Below, piece after piece: positions 23,005 through 35,683 of a stretch of 64,000 nt of DNA (within the stretch, counting starts at the first letter, position 1; every line of letters begins with the position of its first letter). Source of the stretch: Centroberyx gerrardi (taxonomy: Eukaryota > Chordata > Actinopteri > Beryciformes > Berycidae); contig NC_135999.1 in NCBI RefSeq assembly GCF_048128805.1, positions 19,241,190 to 19,305,189 on the forward strand, read 5' to 3'. Below the pieces are notes generated by a model, which was not told the DNA's origin, searched no databases, and was given only the letters and a program-made list of their open reading frames with translations. The position numbers and the translations under genes are program-made.

Positions 23005-26000
23005 ATGGAAGAGCACAGACCTGTCTTCATGAGACTCCAATCAGGTAATAGAAATGTGTTTTTTTGTGTGTTTGTGTGAGAGAAAGAGAGAGAGGACATC
23101 TTGCTTGCTCCCTATTGCATGTGTGCATATGTGTGTGTGTCTGTGTCAGTAGATTTAAGCCAAGAGAAACACTTAGAAATCGATACATGATACATGCCTT
23201 TAACTGCTCAGTTTATTTCAGGTGAATAATGTTGACCATTTGCTGCTAAATGAAGTGAGAGAACTGGCAAACATTCTTTGATTAACATCTGATTAACATC
23301 TTTCGGTCTCTGTGTTCTTTGTGAATAGGTTTCTTCCTGTTCAGGTATTCATTCATTCATTCATTGTCTTCACCTGCTTATTACTGGTCAGGGTCACAGA
23401 GGGGGCTGGAGGCTATCCCAGCATGCACTGGGCTGAAGGCAGGGAGACACCCTGGACAGTTTGCCAGTCCATGACAGGGCCAATATACTGTAGATAGACA
23501 GACAATCACAGTCATATTCATACCGATTGGCAATTTAAAGACTCCGATCCACCTGACCCACGCAAACACAGGGAGAACCGCAGATTCCACACAGAAAGGG
23601 CCAGAAATGTTGTTATGGAGGGTAAACAGTGTTCAGTGTTTCCCTCTGTTGAAGTTAACTGGAATTGCCCTCCATTTTCTTTCTTTCTTGAGGTAGAATG
23701 AAGAAGGAATGAATTTGCATAATTCAGATGTGGGGGCTCTAGTCACATGACTTGGACTCGAGTCACAATTTGAATTGCTTGAGACTTGACATGACTTGTA
23801 TTTTGATGACTTGAAAAGGTTTCCAAAGTCTTGTCAAAAGATCTTGTGTTTGTGTAAATTACTTAGATTGAAAGTTAGGAGATTTGTTCCACCAGACGAC
23901 TGAATTTAAATTCTGTTTTCTGAATTTGTATGGAATGATTGAATTTATTGTTTTTGATTTATTGATTTATTATTAAGTTGAAACTGATCATAGAAATCAA
24001 ACTCATGATGCACTTGCCAACTTTTTATACTATTAAAATGATATTGCATTGAAAATCCAAGATATTTAGTTTTCTTTAAGATGTTAAATTGATACTGGAC
24101 TCTTGATTTGTTCTGACTTGACTTGGTGTTCTACATTTTGACTTGGGACTTGACTTGACACTACTTATGCCTCAGGACTTGAGACTGACTTGGGACTCAA
24201 GCAAAGTTGACTTGGTCACACCTCTGGCATAATTCAATACATTCATATACTGTATGTGTCATTCTCCCCCTTTCATTCCCCACAGATGAGAGCGATCATT
24301 CCACCCTGTCTACAGATTCCTGTGTGTACCATCAGACAGAGATCTACGACCAGCTGCCCAGCTCCCAGGCCGCCCGGCCCCGGCAGAGCGGCTGGGAGGC
24401 CTGCGAGGCGGGGCGGGGCGGGACGCTCCAGCATGGCCACCTGTCCCGAGGAGCCAGAGACAAGGCGTCGACCCAGCCGCTCAGGGACATGGCCGTGTGT
24501 ATTCAGGGGAAGAGAGAGGCCAGGTGAGGGAGCTTATGTCACACTCCTCCAACCAGCTTTTCCTATTCCTGTATCCCATAGAAAATCAAAAACAGCCCCG
24601 CTGCATTCTCACAATTTCTCTTCCACTGCTAAAATTTCCCTTAAATTCCATCCTAGTCCAGTCTCGCTTATCTTGTGACAGAATATTTGCCTCTCTACAC
24701 CATATTAAGATTTTAAAAGTACATATTCTGCATCTTCTGGAACATTACAGTCATCATATTTGTTGTATATTGTATGTCCAAATTCTCTCCTGCTCTTCCC
24801 TTTAAAAAGCTTCACATTCAAACCAGCTTATGAAGGAATGTAGACATTGTTGCTTAGCCTTTTTGTTATTGGTTTTGGAGCAAATATTCTAGTAATGATA
24901 TTTGCATAGTAAAAACTATACAATGTCCAAAAAGTAGTGATTAAATATTATGTTTACATTTGGTTCTATCTGTCAATTAGGGAAAGGAGAAAGCTGCAAA
25001 TACGCAACATTGGTTTTTGGGAGTCCTGGAAGAGGAGTCAAAGTATCAATAGGAAGAGAGTGTGGTCACAGGTGGGAGAGGCTATGTCAGGCCTGTTGCC
25101 ATGGCAGCACGTTCTCCACACCATCGGAGGTAAGAAAGGCCTACAGGACATACAGTATAGTGTAATTCTAAGTGCATTATTTCACGAAAAGCACTTGAAT
25201 GTTGTTGCACACCAAACCATACAAACAAATTCCTGATGCTCACCAATCTTTTACAGGCAGATTTGGGATAGGTGTCAAGGCCTATTTTGTATTCCTAAGA
25301 TATCTGGTTTTCTTGAACCTACTGCACTGTGGTATTATCGGGGCTTTCATTCTGACGCCTACAACACTGTATGGCAGGAGCAACAGCAGCGGTGAGTGAG
25401 CTGCAATCCTGGACTTCATTATATAAACCGGAACTGGACGTAGACTCCTAAAAATAGATTGTTGTTTTTATTTTATGTGCTCCTCCAGAACCTTTGACCT
25501 TTGGAGGCAATGACACAGTTTTGGACTTCTTCCTGGGGTCGGTGAGTGTTTGTTTGTGTTTTTGTGTATGTGTGTGTGTGTGTTTGTGTGTGTGTTGCAG
25601 TATATCATCTATCTTTATCCTCTCCGTTCCCCAGGGCTTCTTGGAGCGTTCTCCAGTCTTCTTTGGGTTCTACACACGCGGTTCTCTGAATTTGCTATGC
25701 TTGAACACACCTCTACTGTACCTCACTGGAGTCCTCACTATCCTCTTCCTCAGTCTCATCATGGTGGTCCGCAGGTCAGTTGGCAACAAGGCAAAAACAT
25801 CAACACATTATCCTTACATCTGAAAGAACATGTACATATCTTGCATCTGAAACACTGTAAGATCAGTTACTGTAAACTTGTCCAATAGGACGACAGTTGG
25901 CTTCAAGCACACCTGGTTGCTGGGGAAAGGTTACAGTGTGAACATGAGCTATAAGATCTTCTGCGGCTGGGACTTCACCATCCAGGACCCTGCTGCAGCC

Positions 26001-27998
26001 AGTCTCAAACACAGCTTCATCAGAAACGACTTCAAGGTGAATGAAGGGGTGACACATACCTGCATGCACGCTGCCGCACATCCAAGTGTGCATAAAACGC
26101 ACGTATGCACATGTACACACACACCCACACGCACGTACACATGTGCATACAAAGATATGAGGTGTTTAAGGTCAGTGGAAAGTAATGTCCACCTCATAGT
26201 GAAAAAAGCCCACCGGAGACAATATTTCTTGCTCTTCTCATCTGATTGAAAGTGTGCTGACGACTGACCTATTCAATTTCTGAACTCTTAATTAGTGTGG
26301 CAATCCATGTTATTTGATGCACTTTAAGTTACTCTGATGTACTTTAGGACATTTGAACTGTATTTATAGTATTAGTTTTCCATTCCTTTAAATGAAACTA
26401 GCTAGAGGAAGGGTGTGTATGTGTGATTCACTGATTATGTGTATGTGTGATATATTTTTTATGTTTTAAATGTGCTTGTGTCACCAACGAAAATTCGTAG
26501 CAACCCTTAGGTGGGAATGGCAATAAAGTTGACTTGACTTGACTTGACTTGATGTATGGGTGATCACAGTTCAAAGGATCTTGGATTATAGTCAGGCCGG
26601 TGGATTAAGTCAACCACTCAGTCTTCCTGTATGTTTCTCTGTCCGTCTCTCCTCAGTTGTACCTGGAGGAGCAGAGTTTCTCACGGCGCGAGGCTCAGCG
26701 GACGCTCGTTCAGTGGGTGCGTCTCTACTTACTGAGGTTCATCATCAACTCGATAGTTCTGTCTCTGCTGGGCGGAGCCTTCTGCCTCATCTACTTTGCC
26801 ACGGTGACGTCGCAGTCCGAGGCCCAGAAGGTGAGACTTTCATGCTGACTATATGCTAGACTCGCTTCGTGAAGTCATATTATGGTCGTGGCTTTGGCCT
26901 CTCGGTGCAGCCGTGCTCATATGTGACACTGTCTTTCCTAGAGCGGACACTACTGGTTGGTCAGCCTGTTCCTCCAGTACCTCCCTCCTATTGCCATCAC
27001 CTTGGTCAACCTGGTCCTCCCTCACATCTTCCGGAAGATCTCGTCTTTCGAAGATTACTCCTTCACCATGCAGGTCAATGCCACCCTGGTGAGGTAAGGC
27101 GGGAAGAGGAAAATGCATGCTAACCTATGCACACACACACACACACACACACACATTCCTTCATAGATTCACTCCGTCTTTTCCTCAGGAGCATCTTCCT
27201 GAAGTTGGCCTCTCTGGGGATCTACCTGTTCTTCCTCTTCAGAACCAACAATCAGCTAGTGAGTTAAGACTGTCAGCTGTGCTTCAAGCTGTATTGCTCA
27301 TCTTCCCTCATATCTCTCATATATCATAATCATAAGTCGAAAGTGTTTTGTATAATAAGTAAATCAATGCTGTTATCATTCATTCAAACGTTCAGGACGT
27401 TGAGATGTGATTTCCGGCAGATATTTGGAGTAATTCTTGACCTGTCCTTGTCTTTAAAGCAATTTTTTTTTCTCACAGTGTTGGGAGAACCAGTTTGGTA
27501 AAGAGATGTACAAGCTCTGTATCTTCGACTTCCTGGCCTCATTCTGCAACACCTTCCTCTTGAACTACCCCAGGAAGTGGGTTTGTTTCAAATCAACCAT
27601 GTCTTTCTTTCTTAGTCATCGTTTGGTTTGAAGGAGACCAAATGCAAATGTTTTGTTGTTTTTTTTTTTCTTTCTGGAGAGAAGGCCATAACAGTGTTTA
27701 TGGACTTCCCAATCAAGCTGCCGTTCCTCTGCCTCACAGGTTGTTGCAGGAGAGTTACCCATCATCCTGGCTGGCCCGGTTGTCAGGGAAACAGCGCTTC
27801 CTGATCCCTTTCAATGTGCTCGACCTGGTGCACAACCAGACAGTGAGCTGGGTGGGAGTCTACTACTGCCCTCTGCTGCCACTCCTGGAAACTGTCAAAC
27901 TGGTGGCGACGTTCTACATCAAGAAGGTTGGCTGGTGGCAGATGGGAGTTACAGACTGTGTATTTTAACTGGTTTCCCCTCATTGACCATTCTCTCTC

Positions 27999-28039
<41 letters not shown>

Positions 28040-28154
28040 TGTTCATGAGTGGAGGTAGTGTAAGTTAAATACCTGCTTATGCTGATTTATGCACTGGTTT
28101 CTGAATGGATTTCTAAGCGGAAGAGTTTTATAAAGTAGTTTTTTAATTAAAAAT

Positions 28155-28192
<38 letters not shown>

Positions 28193-28399
28193 AATAGGCT
28201 TGACCATATACAGTACAGTAATGCCAAAACACATTCATAAGGTCAAATAACAGAATAACAAGTCGGAATAAGAATGATTAGGGCTATTAAGATTAAAGAT
28301 TCTCTCATTTTCTTTAGTTCACGGTTCTGCGGTTGGCTGATGACAGATGGGAGTTACTAACCATCTATTGCATTTGAACTATTTTCCCCTCATTGTCCA

Positions 28400-28431
<32 letters not shown>

Positions 28432-29651
28432 CTGTAGTTCACGGTTCTGCGGTGCTGTGTGGCGGAGCAGAGGATGCTCCGAGCCTCCAGCTCCTCGGTT
28501 TTGTTCCACTTCATGTTGCTGTTGGGTCTCCTCATGGCTGTGGCCACACTCGGATTCAACCTTTACCAGTAAGAACTCACACAATAATAACAATAACAAT
28601 ACTTAAGCTTGAAAACGATATTTTCAGTACTCTTTCCACCCCTGCTCAGTTCATCTCAATCCAACTTGTTCCTGATCCTCCTCTTTCCCTTCTTCCCCCA
28701 GGTTCTCCCCGTCCTCCGCTTGTGGTCCGTTTGGAAACGGGGCGAGTGTGTTTAATGTGACAGACGTGTGTGTGGACAGTCTCCCTTCGGCGGCCCAGAA
28801 CGCTCTCCGCTACCTGACCTCTGAGGCCTTCGCCCTGCCGCTCATCCTGGCTGAGATGTAAGTGACAGACATGCCAGACAATACAGTATATTTAACTTTA
28901 CTCTGGTAGATTTGCTCAGATGGAAGCAAACACCGGCTCTGTATTTCCAGTGTGCTGAGTTTTTCCAGTTTGAAGGAATACAAATATATAAACTGTTGTG
29001 AGGTGGTTTTGACCTAAAGCTCTTTTGGGGCGAGAGAGCCGGAGACGCCCTGCCTACATCTGCAACCAAGTTGTTAAACAATAACGATCGTTTACTGCCA
29101 CTGAAAACAAGTTACTTTAAAATAGACATGTGATACTTTCACCTGACCTGCTGGAACAGAATCTCTCAATGAATCTGAATCTGTTTCCTCAGTGTAATCT
29201 TAACTTCCTACGTGTCGCGGAGACGAGCCAATCAGAAAGCCATTGAGAGACTGAAAGATATGCTGGTTATGGTAAGTCACGCGTCACCACACAATGAAAT
29301 AACTATAAACACGCCATATAAGACAGATAAGGAAATACGCGGGCTGCAATCAGTTAGTTTGGTTGTGAAGTGAGTGAATCTTTCATACTGGTGTCTATTA
29401 GTGTGTCATGCGCTTGTACTGTCTGTGTGTCTTGTGCGTGTATCCATGTGTTTGTGTGCATACATGTTCAAACACTTGTGTCAATAAACATGTATGTGTT
29501 TCCCTCACAGAGCAGTTCAGATAAACGTTTCCTGGTGAAACAACACGCCACACTGCTCAGAGGTCGGAAGAAGACGCAGACAGCTCCTGCAGGCACTGAG
29601 GAGGACAGCCCCGCCAGCAGAAGGACCGCCCTCCACACATCTGAAGAATGA
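23005..29651 (+). CDS. tmc8: Transmembrane channel-like protein 8 (EVER2)
   Basis: Multi-pass TMC protein, partner of TMC6 in mammals (ER, zinc homeostasis, lymphoid expression). Sixteen exons: 23005-23044, 24286-24523, 24981-25129, 25257-25391, 25489-25541, 25635-25774, 25889-26036, 26657-26830, 26942-27093, 27189-27258, 27479-27576, 27740-27926, 28438-28568, 28702-28857, 29193-29271 and 29511-29651. All phases agree, giving 696 aa (human about 726). It starts MEEHRPVFMRLQ; exon 1 ends with one base that joins exon 2 as the codon for D in DESDHSTLST. The TMC motif reads CWENQFGKEMYKL (about 434-446), divergent from the usual VGQE as in TMC8. IGGRFGIGVKAYF and the NVLDLVHNQTVSW region also fit TMC8. 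It is divergent from tmc6, the mammalian arrangement, though about 6.9 kb apart. Confidence 0.95.
23343..23605 (-). mobile_element. Retroposon fragment with CATT repeat
   Basis: Starts with an ATTC repeat and contains GCTGGAGGCTATCCCAGC and CACCCTGGACAG. These are hallmark phrases of a very common fish and amphibian interspersed repeat, probably a LINE or SINE. It lies in tmc8 intron 1. A related piece in opposite orientation is at 62565-62706. Confidence 0.65.
23725..24226 (-). mobile_element. hAT-like MITE, copy 2, inverted
   Basis: Ends CAGATGTGGGG and GGTCACACCTCTG. The perfect 8-bp target duplication GCATAATT is at 23717-23724 and 24227-24234. Its last 60 bases match the first 60 of copy 1 (17342-17620) in reverse complement, and it carries about 220 extra central bases. 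Its right end is about 60 bases upstream of tmc8 exon 2. Confidence 0.8.
26395..26552 (+). mobile_element. Retroposon 3' tail with GACTT repeats
   Basis: GGCAATAAAGTTGACTTGAC followed by further GACTT units has the form of a LINE or SINE 3' end with a short tandem tail. It lies in tmc8 intron 7. The left border is approximate. Confidence 0.5.
27924..28452 (+). repeat. Internal duplication in tmc8 intron 12 with pseudo-exon
   Basis: The block at about 28333-28435 repeats the start of this intron (27926-28036): GGTTGGCTG, CAGATGGGAGTTAC, TTTCCCCTCATTG and a CT repeat recur in order. Just before it, at 28318-28332, stands an exact copy of the first 15 bases of exon 13 (TTCACGGTTCTGCGG), preceded by an acceptor-like TTTCTTTAG. 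The duplicate therefore carries an exon 13 start fused to an exon 12 donor. Use of the decoy acceptor would reach a stop after about 20 codons. Confidence 0.75.
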
Positions 29652-30518
29652 AAAAGATTTTTGCTGATTTCTGATTAGAACCCCCAATTCAGGGTTGCAG
29701 TTCATAGCAGAAGCTGTCCGTCCACAAACTTGAATTCAAAAGAGTAGCTTTGCTGAGTGACGGCAAGTCTCAGAGAGTGAAACGTTGCACTTTGCTGCCT
29801 GGGAGGAGTCTGGTGGGCGGAGGTTGCTTTAAAAGTCGAGGATCCATGAAACTGTCACTGTTCCAGTCCACATGATACACAAAGATAAGAAAAAAACTGT
29901 CTGCAAAACATAACAGCAATGTACAATTTCCCCCTCTCTTAATTTATCCTTCATGTTCTCTCATCATCTCATATTAATTATAAAAATAATAATAGAAATA
30001 ATACGGTATGGTAATGTTTTAATGTTCTTGTAAAGTGCAATTACAGTGTTTTCCTTCTTAAGGCTGAGTTAAGCTTGTACATATAGAATGTGTGATCTCT
30101 TGTTTTGTTTATGAATAATGAATGTATGTGGACTGAATTATACTCAACATTTCTGAGGATATTCATAGTATTACTTTAGTATTACAACATTAATATTCCA
30201 ATATCCCATTATACAGGTTGTATAACGGAGGGTTCTATGATCAACTGTTTTGTTTATTTTTATTTCTCCTTTTTTAAACATTGTGCTCATTAAAACCTTT
30301 TGTGTTTTTGAGTTTGTGGGCTTTTTTGTTTTGGTTATATTGGTGTGTTGGCATAGATACTTAAAATTAAGCCAAACACACAGCCTAGTATGTTATCTAT
30401 CTGTAACACACGTGTAACACCCCTATCCTTTACACACACATGAATTGCATACACACACACACACACACACAAAACCTAGCATGAGAAACCATGTCATTGA
30501 TGAATACGGAGCACTGTT
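29652..30518 (+). other. tmc8 3' UTR and spacer
   Basis: No exon is seen apart from the next gene's start at 30519. ATTAAA at 30289-30294 is the likely tmc8 poly(A) signal. A short AC repeat lies at about 30451-30470. Confidence 0.6.
30289..30294 (+). terminator. Candidate tmc8 poly(A) signal
   Basis: ATTAAA followed by a T/GT-rich stretch (TTTTGTGTTTTTGAGTTTG). Confidence 0.5.
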
Positions 30519-31321
30519 ATGAAGAATTTACAGATATTTCATTTGTTGCCAGTTTTGGGTGAGTTAAAATATTGTTTGACAAATGACATTGTAACTCAGT
30601 ACTTTAATAATTAATTTAATATCAGTCTTATTGTACTGTGTTGTTGTTGTTTTTTCAGTTTTGGCAAGTTTGGTCGTCAAGATAAGTAAGTTGATCAAAG
30701 TAAATGTAAATGTAAAATGTCAATAAATTCAATGTTTTCTGGCTCAGAAGCTTTCAAATACATACTGCATTATACAGTGGTGTAGAGTAATAGTAGTTAT
30801 AGCAGGAGATTGGTATACTGCTAAGAAGATGGTATAGTTTGACCACACTCTGTATGTTTTATGTGTGTCAATGAGAACACTTTATACACCTAGAGAAAGA
30901 TATATGTTTATTCTGTATATCTGCATATACCCTCTATATAACTTGGTCCAGGACTAAAGCCTGATCACATTATGGGTAAATGCCAGTTCTCGACCCAAAC
31001 TACTTCCCAAGCTGCTTTTCTTCCTCCAGGTGGATCAGTCTCCCTTCGCCCGGTGCTGACGGGTCCGGACAAGGCCTACCTGGGCTCTACGGTGGAGTTC
31101 CAGTGCATAGCGCCGGAGTCGTCTCCACCCGTCACCTATGTGCTGATGAAGGACGGTAACGTCCCGATCACCACAGGCACCGACCTCCAGGGAGACCAGC
31201 CTGCCACGTTCTTCTTCAAAGTGGCTGTGTCGTCAGAGAGGTCGTACAGCTGCAGGGCGACAGCAGGAGGAGAGACAGGAGTCAGCAGCAGCATCAGGCT
31301 GCTGGTAGTGAGTGAGTACCA

Positions 31322-31394
<73 letters not shown>

Positions 31395-34300
31395 GGCATG
31401 GGACAAGGTGCATGGGTCCGTGCAATTAACTTAATATATTTGCTTTTTTTGTTCATTTTTTCCATTACAGATTCAATCATTATAGAACAAAACGCCCCCC
31501 CACTACTCCGAAAAAAAATCGAATTACAACTAAAATACAGGGCTTTTTATGGTAAAGCTCAGAGTAGTACATATTCCCTAGTGATACATACACACTAAAT
31601 GATCAATCTTCACCAAATAGATATCAAACAAGACTTTGTGGAATCAAACAGTTGGTACTATAAATACAGTCACCTTGTATATTCAACATATTTAGACATC
31701 CATTCCCATTTTACTTCCCCTAAGAAGTGACCTATTTGTTTCACTTTCTCCCATCCCGCAAAAAGAGGGAACTCTTCACTTGCTGCTTCTCTCTTATTAG
31801 AGCTTTAATGTTCCAGTGATTTTGCTGAAGACAACAATTACATAACCTCTTCCTCTCATCCCCAACCCTCTGCCCTTCCCTCATCTTTAGCTCCTGTGTC
31901 AGGAACCAGATTGACCTCTGACCCCTTCCCCCCTGTTGCATACGAGGGGTCACGCCTCGTCCTGAGCTGTGACGTCACCAGGGGCTCCCACCTCTCCTAC
32001 ACCTGGTTCTTCAACAAGAGGGAAGTGACATCTTCGGCCCTACCCTTGCTCCGCCCCGCAGGGAACAAGCTAGTGGTGGAGAAGGTGACTTCAGAGCATG
32101 CTGGGAACTATTCCTGCATGGCCGGGACCAGCATGAAGGAGAACAGCAGGTTTTCCAGTAGTGGGGAGGTCCAGGTGACGGTCAAAGGTAAATATCAGTT
32201 GAAAATACAACACTTTAACAACAATACCTTAAAATAAAACGTCGAAGACACATGTGGTCTTCTATCCAGCACCTGGCCTAAATAGAGGTTATATATGCAC
32301 ACTTCTACTTCCCCTTTTTGTTTTTAACATTTAACATTTATCCCTCTCTCCATCTTTCCCCCTCTCCATTCCTTCCTCTCCTCCTCCAGTCCACTTTTCA
32401 ACACCAAGCATCTCTTTCACGCTCTCCAAAGAGGGGGACAATTACAGCGGTAATGTGACCTGCTGGTCATCAAGCGGGAGTCCTCCGGTCACCTTTTACC
32501 TTTTACTAGACGACAAGGAAGCAGGCTCTGTCACAGCAACTGAGTCCCTGGTTGCCTGGTTCCCTGTTGCCATGGTACCCGGGCGGGACATGGGCGTGGC
32601 GCAGTGTCGGGCGCAAAGTGAGGTGCAGCAGCTGATGAGTGAGCCTCTGACTCTGGAAGTGGGTATGATGATGATGATATTAGCTCGGGTGTCCAGGCCT
32701 TTTCCATCCCTCTTTCACAGCAAGATCTGACATCCCACATGTGGGTTTAAGGGGTGGGGCTGTTCCCTAATATCCATGGATTAAAATTTAAACTTCATTA
32801 GTCCAGTTCATTAAAATAGTCCAGTTCATTGTAATATCCTCATAACACTTGGACATTTAAAAGTATTTTAAAACAGTGGATAGGGGGGTGCTTGCAGCAA
32901 ATCTCTTACAGGCAGTTATTTTATAAATGTATAGCCAAGAGTACATTCTCACAGACCGCTTATTAATCCAATTAACTGTCTAATCAGAACAATTAACAAA
33001 TAGATCATTGCAACCAAGATCAAGATAATTTCAACTTGACACTTTTTCCATTGAAAGACAAAGAAAACATCACAAATGGGCTTGAAAGTTGCTGCCACAA
33101 AATAAATTGTAGAAATCGTAGAAGTGGGTATGAGCCGTACAGATACGTGAAGCGAATGTCTCTCTCTTTCATCTCCTCCCTTTCACTTCATTCCCCCCCC
33201 CCCATTGTTCCAGTCCCAGTCGGAGGCCGGGCGAAAGTGGAGGTAGAACATCTGTACAGAGCTGATTCCAAAATGTCTGCTGTCAGGCTGCACTGCCAGC
33301 TGAGCAGAGGAACTTTCCCTTACTTCACCTGGCTCTTCAACGACTCTCTCCTCCCCACCGAGGCCCATCCAGACTCCCACATTCGGCCTCTCGTCCCCGA
33401 CCCTCACTACGCTTTCGCTGACCAGAGACGGACCCTCATCCTCTCCAGGCTGGGCCCAGAGGAGTCTGGGTATTACCGTTGCCGGGCGAGGGACAGCTAT
33501 GATGACTCCGGCCCCTGGGTGGAGAGCGCAGCTGAGCTGGTCCGAGTGACAGGTGAGACGGTCAAGACTGCAGGTGTTACAAAAACCTCCAGACTAGTCT
33601 AAACATTTGATAGAAATGTCCTCCTTATCTGGGGTTTCTGCACTCTTTACCACATAATACTTTCTACTTTCGATCAGACAGGATCCTTAACTGCATGTCC
33701 TGAGCAACTCCCAACATCTTCCACTGCAACACCGCCAAGTAAAAAACACATATATTTAATTGACTTATATACTGCATACACTGTGTATAATGCTTCATTG
33801 GCCTGTCCATTCTCTCCCACAGAGGTTTCCTTCACCACCATCGAGTTTATCACCATAACATTGTGCTGCTTCGTGTTTCTGACCTTGGTCGGGGCCGTGG
33901 CCTGTGTGATCAGGATGTTTGACCGCAAGCAAGGTGCGCGCGTGTGTGTGTGTTAGTAAGAGATTGAGTGATCAGAATTGATAACTGATTTTAAAAAAGT
34001 CATTCTCTCCCTCTTTTTCTCTCCCACGCCCCCTCCCTTCTCCTTTCTTTCTCAGCTAATGTTCGCACTAATGCAACGACAAAGTAAGCTTTATTTTATT
34101 GGACCTCTAAAGTGTTATTTCCGTAATTCAAATCACCCAGTCATACATTGTCTGTACCTTCCCATCCCAGTTCAGGTGCACTTCCTCTGTCCGCAACCAC
34201 TTCCCAGTCTGAAGGCAGGCAGATGGACACATCTGACATAGACAGTGATGTCCAGAATCAGGTATAAAATCCTACATGCTTGTATCAATACACAACACTG

Positions 34301-34712
34301 CATGTATACACAATTATTTAGCATCAACTTCTTAGGAATTGAAAATAAAATGGAAAAATGTCTTGTTGACATGCATTTATTTTTGATATTTTACACTGCA
34401 ATGTCAATGGTTGAGCTTGACCCCAGGGTGATAACATGATTTTATGAAGCAGTTTTCAATATCAGCTACACAGTAAAAATACAATAAAACAGTAAAATAA
34501 ATAAATAAATGAAATTGGAAAGAATTGGTTTCTTTATTCACCTTCTTAACCCCCAAATTTGACACATCGTGCAGAAAGTAAATAAAATGAAGCGTTCCTT
34601 ATGATTTTGATAATATCTGAAACAAACTGAACTAATTTAACCAGAGATGAAGGACAAGACATGATGACCGTTCTCCCTCTCTCTGTTTCAGACCATGGAG
34701 ATCACAGTATGA
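30519..34712 (+). CDS. Four-Ig-domain type I membrane protein A, IL-40 (C17orf99)-related
   Basis: Exons: 30519-30558, 30659-30685, 31030-31311, 31891-32187, 32390-32662, 33214-33552, 33823-33933, 34056-34083, 34171-34261 and 34692-34712; every junction is consistent, giving 502 aa. The signal peptide is split over two short exons (MKNLQIFHLLPVLVLAS, about 1-22). Ig domains follow at about 23-116 (CIAPESSPPVTY), 117-215, 216-306 (CWSSSGSPPVTF) and 307-419, then a transmembrane helix (about 428-448) and a tail ending MEITV. The tail has no tyrosine, so no ITIM or ITAM; its end fits a class II PDZ ligand. Domains 1 and 3 resemble the two domains of mammalian IL-40 by memory, and the gene lies between tmc8 and syngr2 where C17orf99 sits in mammals. 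PECAM1 and Fc receptor-like proteins are related alternatives. Function is not known; a leukocyte surface role is inferred. Confidence 0.85.
31325..31391. repeat. (GA)n after an Ig-exon donor
   Basis: GA run starting about 13 bases after the donor at 31312 of gene A. Confidence 0.9.
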
Positions 34713-35231
34713 CATGTGACGACTCGACTCTGCACCATGTAATCTCTAATCAGACAGATCACTTCCTCCTGCAGCTTCCACTTTCTGCTCTCAAATCAGC
34801 AGCCATCTTTGTTGTTCTATAGGCATTGCAACGATCACTTTGCCTCAACTGCTACTTGCTTACAAACACATTGGTGGAGCCATCAGTTGAAAATAGTGGG
34901 GGATTCGTTTTTACAGCAAAACTACACTGTCAGAACAACACTACTGTATTCAGCCACCTTTTGTGCAAATAAAAATCCATATTTAAACTGCTGTTTTGTT
35001 GCATTTATTATAGTAATGATAGTAATTGATGCCTGATTACAGCTTCATTCCCACATCTCATTGTAATCCATACAATACTTTATCTTGATACAATTCAAAA
35101 TATAAAATAACATCAAAATTATGACATGAATTAATTAATCTTGTAAAGTCAGAGAGAGGGAGGGTAACGATAGGGAGGTGTAGCGTAATACTATCAGTTC
35201 TTTGCACATGTTCCAAAGTGTATGTGTGTGC

Positions 35232-35277
<46 letters not shown>

Positions 35278-35477
35278 ATGTTTGTAATCTACTGTTACTT
35301 TTACCCGCAGTACTTCAACCCTCCATTCAAAACTGTCAAACCTCCTCACCACTGCCATTACACAGTTCAGCGTAATCAAAACTACATATTGAAGTCACAT
35401 CTACTGTTGCTTTCAAGACAATTATTTCCCCCGATGGTCATCTCGTCAGGACTCTTTCATCACTTGGAGCCTCCAAC
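34713..35477 (+). other. 3' UTR of gene A and spacer
   Basis: AATAAA at 34978-34983 probably ends gene A. A TG repeat lies at 35219-35277. No coding exon is seen before the gene B start at 35478. Confidence 0.6.
35219..35277. repeat. (TG)n microsatellite upstream of gene B
   Basis: TG run of about 55 bases, roughly 200 bases before the gene B start codon; it may fall in its promoter region. Confidence 0.9.
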
Positions 35478-35647
35478 ATGTCTGTTTTTGTGGTCATATT
35501 TGGTAAGATAATCAACGCAAATATTATAGTATTTGTTTCACAATTTGAAACTTTTGTGACCTTTATTTTTTCTCTTTTTCCTCTCTCTAGCGTTGTGTTA
35601 CTGTAGCAAGGAAAGCAGTAAGTCAGTTGTACAGTTTATGTGTTTGC

Positions 35648-35683
<36 letters not shown>

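Noticed and set aside
30972-31029. Start codon of gene A at 30972
   Set aside because: That frame begins MGKCQFSTQ with no signal peptide and no acceptor use; the two upstream mini-exons give a proper signal sequence and match gene B's structure.
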